Source: Hedera helix
Lineage: Eukaryota; Streptophyta; Magnoliopsida; Apiales; Araliaceae
Length of the DNA: 64,000 nucleotides
Assembly (NCBI GenBank): GCA_947179155.2
Contig: OX359282.1
Span: forward strand, 24,658,510 to 24,722,509
Reading direction: 5' to 3'
In this document: one piece after another, positions 58,356-64,000 of the stretch
Layout: the number at the start of each line of letters is the position of its first letter
Numbering within the stretch: the stretch's first letter is position 1
Made by a program: the position numbers and the translations under genes
The notes under the pieces: generated by a model
The model's input: only the letters and a program-made list of their open reading frames with translations
Databases searched by the model: none
Told to the model about the DNA's origin: nothing

Positions 58356-59330
58356 TTGGTTGATTGTGTTTAAGATTCTGCCGAGGATCTTTAAGCTCTT
58401 CTTCAAATGGCTTAGCAGTAGTGATCTTTGTCAAAGAAATCGTGGATAAATTTATGAATCGTAGAGTAGCTTCTTTATTAGTATAAGAATCATACAGTAT
58501 GTTGTGATTCGAACTCTTGTAAATCTTTGATTGATCTTTATTTTCTCGTTGTTCGATCTTCTCTTTCTTAATGTACTTTGTACGATCACACGGTGGCTTC
58601 TATGTCTGAGGGTAGAACTCTATTAAAATTTACCCATTAGAAAGTCTTATTTCAAAGCCTCCAAAGTCAAGTGTCAGTCTGTTGTAACCGTTCTGATTAT
58701 CAGCTGTGTCAGGCTTCTTTGAGTTCTGTGGTAGACTATCTTTATCAAATATAGTTGTTGGAGTTGCAAATTGATTAGACCTTTTTATTTCTGACAATAC
58801 ACTCTCAGGATCTTCAGTAGATGTGTCTTGAGGAAGCTTTCATATCCAACGATAACTTTCCAGGTTGCACTCGCAGAGTCAAGCTTTAAACAGTTCACTC
58901 GATGATCTTAACCAACTCTACATTTTGGTTTTCTGGAGTCATTCTACGATTTAATTGTTTGGAGTCGTTCTACGTTTTAGCTTTGTCCTTTTGTTTACTT
59001 ACGAACTCTCAGTCCTTTGCATTTTGCTCGACGACTTTTTCATATGTTTAGTTTACTCTACGATCTCAGAGTAACCAAGACTTTAGCCTTTCGAACTCTT
59101 ATCCAAACTCATGTTTGATCTTTGATCCGATGTCTTGATATGATCCTTTTATCTAATCTATATCCGATCTTTTGTTTGAATTAATCTGATATGTGTCCAA
59201 TCTCATCTGATTCGAACTCGTATCTAATCTCTTGTCTGATCTGTTATTCGAACTCATTTTTGATATCTTGTTTGAACTTATTTAATTTGTGTCTGATCTT
59301 TGATTCGACCTCTTTTTATTTATCTGATCC

Positions 59331-59540
59331 GTTGTCCAAACTTATCCGAACTCTATTCATTGTCTTCTCATTTTTCTAATTTGTTGTCCAAATTCATCCG
59401 AACACTATTCAATATCTTTGTATTTATTTGATCTGTTGTCCAAACTCATCTGAACACTATTCAATGTCTTTGCCTTTATCTGATCTGTTGTTCGATCTCA
59501 TCCGAACACTATTCAATATTTTTGCTCTACGAACTTGGAC
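59331..59540. repeat. Irregular ~45-60-bp tandem repeat, 4 units
   Basis: GTTGTCCAAACTCATC-like starts at 59331, 59392, 59435 and 59487, each followed by CCGAACACTATTCAATRTCT. Confidence 0.8.
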
Positions 59541-59756
59541 TTTCTAATCTGTTACAAACTCTATCTCTATCAAATTGATCTACCTAATATTATTTGATCG
59601 ATAAGTCATTTTACAATGATTATCTCTAAAGGACTTTATAATATTACTTGTTTTTAAATTACAAATATGCATTAAGCTTGTCAGAATTATCTTTACAAAA
59701 GTCATTATTAAATCAAAATAGGCTTAAACATAAATATGCACTTACAAATTTCAACA

Positions 59757-60160
59757 TCAAAAGTAAAATTAATATTATTCGAATAAAAAGTGTAATAAAG
59801 GGTTTCTAGTCTAACTTAATTGGTTCTATATTTAAAGCAACATTTTGTCATTTCTTAGGAACTTAAGGGTTGAGTCCTTGCCGCCTTCTTTTTGTCAAAC
59901 TTTATGCACACAATAATACAGGAGAACAAGCGAATAATCCTGTTCTTGAAATGGTGCCACGTACATCTATTTAAAATATCAATTTAAGAGGTGCAATCGT
60001 GCAAGCCACCTTAATTGACTTCTTGTTTAATGGATGAGATCCTAGACAACATTGTCAACAAACAACTTATGTTGCCATTTCCAATTCCACTAGCATATAT
60101 CGAGTCGAGTATTCAACAACCAAAATTATATCCATTATTTTTATCTACCCCTATCAGATA
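59757..60160 (+). promoter_or_regulatory. P450 upstream region
   Basis: 404 bp between the copia LTR and the ATG. Candidate elements: a GCATATATCG TATA-like box at about 60090-60099, a TTGAC W-box core at 60016-60020 and an ACGT core (CCACGTAC, 59957-59964). There is no ATG between the TATA-like box and the start codon, which supports the chosen start. Transcription start not determinable. Confidence 0.4.
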
Positions 60161-60419
60161 ATGTACAACTTCATTGCAGCCTCTTGCTTCATTCTTCTTG
60201 TAATAGTATCTGCATGGAGAGTTTTGGACTGGATTTGGTTTAGGCCGAAGAAGCTAGAGAAACTCCTGAACCAGCAGGGACTCAAAGGAGACTCTTATAG
60301 CCTACTGGTTGGAAACGGATCGAATCTTATTAAAGAAGCCCATTCCAAGCCCATTAAACTGACGGATGATATTGTGCCTCGTGTCCTACCAAAGGCTTAC
60401 AACACCATCTCAAAATATG
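60161..60419 (+). CDS. Cytochrome P450, CYP72A-like, exon 1
   Basis: The 86-codon first exon of a microsomal P450. Residues ~4-24 (FIAASCFILLVIVSAWRVLD) form the N-terminal ER membrane anchor, followed by the CYP72 clan hallmark WFRPKKLEKLLNQQGLKG and SYSLLVGN. The exon ends inside a Gly codon (phase 1) at G|GTATGT, a good donor. Family members oxidise specialised metabolites such as terpenoids, saponin precursors and iridoids, or gibberellins, using a P450 reductase. The substrate here cannot be inferred. No frameshift or stop is seen, in contrast to everything else in the window. Haem-binding, I-helix and ERR motifs lie beyond the edge. Confidence 0.92.
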
Positions 60420-61128
60420 GTATGTACAACACATGAACGACTCATACTTGGTCCTATTTTTCTTCATGTTTAATTTATATTTTCATCATTAAATGTGATA
60501 TTGGCAAATTTTGACTGGATGCTTTTTTTTATCTGTACAATTTTTATGGGAATGTTAGATTTCAGATTTCGACAATATCAACGTCACGATTATTTGCAAT
60601 GATTTTTTTTTTATATTAATAAAAATAATATTTATGTTTTTAAATATATATCGAGAGAGATCGAATGATATGCAATATAATTTTTTGAGTCCTTTTACCG
60701 CCTGAATAAAGTTAGAGAGACAGGGGAGTTTCAATTCGTTGTTTTGTTACCTAATATGTTGTGATACATAGACTCGTCATTAAAAATGTCATATTGGATC
60801 ACAGTCGTTCAACTCTAACTGGACAATACCTTAATTAATCCCAGCCCTTAATCTTTACTTAAACCCGTTGACTGATCTCAACCATTGATTTATGTCCTTT
60901 TTATTGGGTGAATAATGTGTTCTCTCTCACATATTTATGGGTCTCGTCACAGGCGAACCTCACATATATATGAGAAAAAAGAGTAAACTATTCACTTATT
61001 ATTGGAGTATAGAATAATCTTTCTTTTAGTTGTTATTTCTTCTTTCCTCTGTCATGGAATTCAAATTTGTTATGTTATTCTCTGCCTCATTCTTTTCCTA
61101 TATTATTGGATTAGGATGTCATCAATTA

Positions 61129-61387
61129 TACTCTCTCCCTTTCCCTAAAGATTAGTTTAATTTGAATTTTGAAATCAAATTAATTAATTTTATAATTAAA
61201 ATTTATCTTATTTTAAATATAGGTAAAAAGATTATAATCATAAGAAATTACTTTTAATTTACTACAATATTCAATTTTTAAAAGTTTAAAAATATAAATA
61301 AATTTACTTAATTACCAATTTTAAAAATATTGGTCAATTTAACAAGAAAAATCAAACTAAACTAGTTTTTATAAGACAAAGAGAGTA
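61129..61387. mobile_element. Stowaway-like MITE in P450 intron 1
   Basis: Left end TACTCTCTCCCTTTCCC and right end (inverted) TACTCTCTTTGTCTTA, with further inverse similarity through GATTAGTTT/ACTAGTTT. About 260 bp, AT-rich centre, TA at each border, as expected for the Tc1/mariner-related Stowaway group. Confidence 0.7.
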
Positions 61388-61994
61388 CATTAAACTTGGC
61401 AAATGAGTTGGACCAAACCCAAATGAGTTAGGTTATGGCTGGGTGGGCTGAAAAGGCCTAATTTTTGTTTTTTTTTTTTCAAGAAATGAGCATGGGTCTA
61501 GGACACAATGGGCTAAACTAACCCGTGAACTTTTGCATATTTTAATTTTTTATTTTGTTGAATTTAAAAAATAAGGATACTATAATGTTATTATTTTTTT
61601 TCATTTTATGAAATAGAGAGTAATAATCATCTAGAAAAAAATAGTGTAGAGCAAAATAAATAAACCGTTTCAATTGATTAACACAATATCAATAATAGAT
61701 AATCAATTTTGATTAACTCACTAATTATTTATGACTTTTTTTTTTTATTTTTAATGTTAAATATGTTTAGTTGTACACAATTCAAACACTATTTATAATT
61801 TATTTTATTTTATCGACAAACTAATACCTGCATCAATGACCCGACATTATGATTCCTAAATAGTCTAATTACAAAAGTTAAAACACTAGATACTAATGAT
61901 AAAATATAATAATTTTTTTTGATTCACAGGTAATAAATATATAACTAAGGATAATGTTAGGGGTCTCAAAAAATTTGTCCCAAATGATGTTGTA

Positions 61995-62855
61995 TCATTA
62001 TATTGGTTGGATATATCTCTTGTGATTGACTAGATTATAAATTATACTTTGTCTTATTCAATGCCACATTATTTGAGACACATTTAAAACAAAATAAAAA
62101 TAAAAATAAGACCCCTAGCATTATTCTATAGTTAAGCCAATTGTATCATGCAAATTTTAATTCAACTATATAAAAAGATATGGAAACATCATTTCGATAG
62201 AGATATTGAATTGAAAAATTAGAAACAATTGATGACAAGTGGACAAGTAGAAAACAAATAGAGTGAGAATAGAAGTCAAGAAGAACATATCAACTAGAAA
62301 TAATATTTTTTTTCTTTGTTTACTTACTTCTAAATTCCTAAAATAATTGGATTTGACTCTTAACTTTAGAGTAGTGTTATAGTGAATAGAGTTATTAAAA
62401 TAAATTAGTTTTAGACTGTTATTAAGGAATGGGCTAGGTTGGACTTAGCCACCCTTTTATTGTATAACTAAATATAATATTTGTGTGATTTAATGTGTAT
62501 CCAGATATTGAAAGATTAGAAAATAGGTGTAATGTTAGTCAAAATTCTAATTAATTTTTTTCACTTGTTAATCATCTAATCATTTTTTTAAAAAGTTGAT
62601 TGAAAAAGGAATTGAAAGGGAAGTACGATTCAAGAAAATGATCGAGTTTTGGTATTCAAAACTAAATAATTTGAAAATATTTGAGTCTATTTAAAACAAA
62701 ATGCGATTTTAAGCTTTGACCTTATATTCCCAAACGAAGAAAATGATGTTTTTCATGAAAAGGCTCATAACACTGTTCAAAAGCTGCGGAATCAGATCAA
62801 TTTCACGTAACTTAAAACAAACTAGGCATATATACCAAACTAGACAAATCGTATT
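61995..62855 (+). repeat. Intron segment homologous to 45640-46870
   Basis: Direct-orientation homologue of 45640-46870, roughly 85-90% alike by eye in aligned parts. It begins near TATTGGTTGGATATATCTCT and ends at TACCAAACTAGACAAATCGT. Confidence 0.8.
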
Positions 62856-63167
62856 GGGTTTGACTCCCCTCCAATACACCTGACATTTAAATTTACCGAA
62901 TACTCTACTGCTGATTAACAAGTGGGAAAAGTAGATTTTAATGATGGATTATCTAAAAAAATAATAAAATTACGTTTTAATATTTATAGTTAACCATGAG
63001 TTACGATAGCAATTTACTTAATTTAAGATGTTCCTGGTCATTAAAATTTATTTTTTCACTTGTCAAGCATCTAATCATGTGCTGGGTGAAATTGAGTAGA
63101 TACAGTGTCTAGTTATCATTTTTTTTCTTTTGATGTAAAAAATGAGAGATAAGTAAGATATTTTAAA

Positions 63168-63469
63168 GAGTTAAATACACTTCTGTTATACTAAGTATCA
63201 TCAGATTCATAATTCAACTCTAAAAGTATTTGAACTTACAGTTTACTACATAAAGTATCTAATTTCATACAATGTAGTCTCCAAATTTAATTTCCTTTCA
63301 AAATTGGTCGGAATATCAGCAAGATATTGCAGATTTTGACCGGAATCTGAATTTGGAGGCTACATTGTATGAAATTATGTACTTTATATAATAAATTATA
63401 AGTCCAAATATTTTGAAGGCTGAATTATGAATTTGATGTTACTTCATGTAACAGAAGTGTAATTAACCT
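63168..63469. mobile_element. Mutator-like MITE (302 bp) in P450 intron 1
   Basis: Long inverted repeat: the left arm (GAGTTAAATACACTTCTGTT...) and right arm (...AACAGAAGTGTAATTAACCT) are complementary over roughly 110-120 bp each with a short centre. It is flanked by an exact 9-bp duplication TATTTTAAA (63159-63167 and 63470-63478), the Mutator target length. Confidence 0.9.
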
Positions 63470-63667
63470 TATTTTAAACTTTCGGCAGGACACACTGCGT
63501 CTACAATCACCATAAATATCTAAAGAAATTTTCATCGCACTTGTGTCAGGATCAAAACTTAGGAATGCTCCGCAAGTACGTAGCATGTAGGATATAGAGT
63601 TGTCAACAATCATTCCCTATAAGTGAAATTTTAGCCCAAACTTTGAGCGGCTAAACAATTTATTTAT

Positions 63668-63775
63668 CACTAGACCAACGGATGTTTCGTAGTTTGTCTA
63701 CCACGTCGATCTTGGAGAGGGGTGTTAGCGCATCTCAGTTCGAATCTGAGTGAGAATTCTTCTAAAAGAGAGAAA
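63668..63775 (+). mobile_element. tRNA-derived SINE-like sequence
   Basis: GTTCGAATC at 63738-63746 matches the RNA polymerase III B box, and a weak A-box-like TCGTAGTTTGTCTACC lies about 45 bp upstream. The spacing fits a SINE head. No cloverleaf can be drawn, so it is not a tRNA gene. Borders approximate. Confidence 0.35.
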
Positions 63776-63841
63776 ATAGATTTTATATTAAATTCCAAGT
63801 CTGCCTTTACTTTGACTTATTTATAATATTTTGACTTGCAG

Positions 63842-64000
63842 GTAAAAATTCTTTTTCCTGGGCTGGACAGATACCATGCGTATACATCGCCGACCCAGAG
63901 ATGGCACATGAAGTCATGATCAAATTTGATAAGTTTCAAAAATATTTTAAAACAACTAATCCACTGATTAAGTTTATAAGTGAAGGACTTGTAACCCATG
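63842..64000 (+). CDS. Cytochrome P450, CYP72A-like, exon 2 (partial)
   Basis: It continues exon 1 in phase (…YG-KNSFSWAGQIPCVYIADPE…), then MAHEVMIKFDKFQKYF and TNPLIKFISEGLVTH, matching the 'PR..I.DPEL..EV..K...FQK....NPL.K.L..GL' region of CYP72A proteins before the conserved EG.KW segment. The position after PEM that is usually I/V is A here. The frame is open to the window edge, so this could be a functional gene; the catalytic core is not visible. Confidence 0.9.

Larger units (their letters stand above)
57779..59756 (-). mobile_element. Lone SIRE-like copia LTR upstream of the P450
   Basis: On the minus strand it starts TGTTGAAATTTGTAAGTGCA at 59756 and ends near CTCTTTGCGCA at 57779, with the ATTCAACCTCCC phrase shared in form with the other SIRE LTR (ATTCAACCCCCC). 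Two internal repeat arrays are described separately. No matching 5-bp flanks (CGTAT versus TCAAA), so its borders or history are uncertain. No copia coding region on either side. Confidence 0.7.
60420..63841 (+). other. P450 intron 1 (3,422 bp)
   Basis: GTATGT donor at 60420 and a TTGACTTGCAG acceptor ending at 63841. Joining the exons gives an uninterrupted frame through the conserved YGKNSF segment, which validates both sites. The intron is swollen by a Stowaway-like MITE, the segment shared with 45640-46870, a Mutator-like MITE and a SINE-like stretch. Between them only AT-rich DNA is visible. Confidence 0.88.

Noticed and set aside
63668..63775. A tRNA gene
   Set aside because: Only the B box is convincing; acceptor and anticodon arms do not pair, so it is at best a SINE head.

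Overview
This is AT-rich nuclear DNA from a flowering plant, most likely a eudicot. The evidence is the lineage mix of LTR retrotransposons (Tat/Ogre-like Ty3-gypsy, SIRE-like Ty1-copia, a large non-coding LARD-type element), the Stowaway-, hAT- and Mutator-like MITEs, and one intron-containing cytochrome P450 gene of the CYP72A type. I cannot name the species. There is no rRNA, CRISPR, bacterial or organellar gene content. Almost all of the 64 kb is a nest of transposable elements. The only host gene I can support is the P450 at the right edge, and it runs off the window.

Layout. (1) 1-9679: a young LARD-type element, with the tail of the 5' LTR (1-2745), a non-coding interior (2746-5052) and a complete 4,627-bp 3' LTR (5053-9679). 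(2) 9680-12006: intergenic DNA with remnants of three small foldback or MITE-type elements. (3) 12007-38230: a + strand Tat/Ogre-like gypsy ('gypsy A') with 5' LTR, PBS and a gag-protease reading frame. It is interrupted by a 2.1-kb solo LTR (13028-15132), a 16.6-kb SIRE-like copia on the - strand (15933-32566) and a 3.7-kb solo LTR (34149-37833). The copia carries its own inserted LTR (start at 23903) and a chimeric 601-bp tandem array (23714-26113). (4) 38231-45660: a truncated LTR split by a 3,951-bp solo LTR (38509-42459). (5) 45640-46870: a segment also present inside P450 intron 1. (6) 46930-57701: a - strand Tat-like gypsy ('gypsy B') with 5' LTR, PBS, gag, protease, RT, RNase H and integrase, all decayed, plus an opposite-strand additional ORF at 47115-49316. 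It is broken by an LTR (51550-53123) and a hAT-like MITE (54138-54638). (7) 57779-59756: a lone SIRE-like copia LTR ending about 400 bp upstream of the P450. (8) 60161-64000: P450 exon 1, a 3.4-kb intron full of MITEs and repeats, and the start of exon 2.

The insertion order follows from target-site duplications and from reading frames that resume across insertions. The solo LTR and the SIRE element entered gypsy A's gag. An LTR element then entered SIRE and was reduced to its LTR, and a 601-bp segment spanning that junction was amplified about fourfold. The LARD is much younger: I saw four substitutions over 2,745 bp of LTR overlap. None of the retroelement proteins is intact. The main unexplained structure lies in the large LTRs. 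Up to six insertions appear to share a module order: purine-rich leader, GC-rich palindromic island, AT hairpin array, a stem-loop near the 3' end, and a terminal G-rich box.
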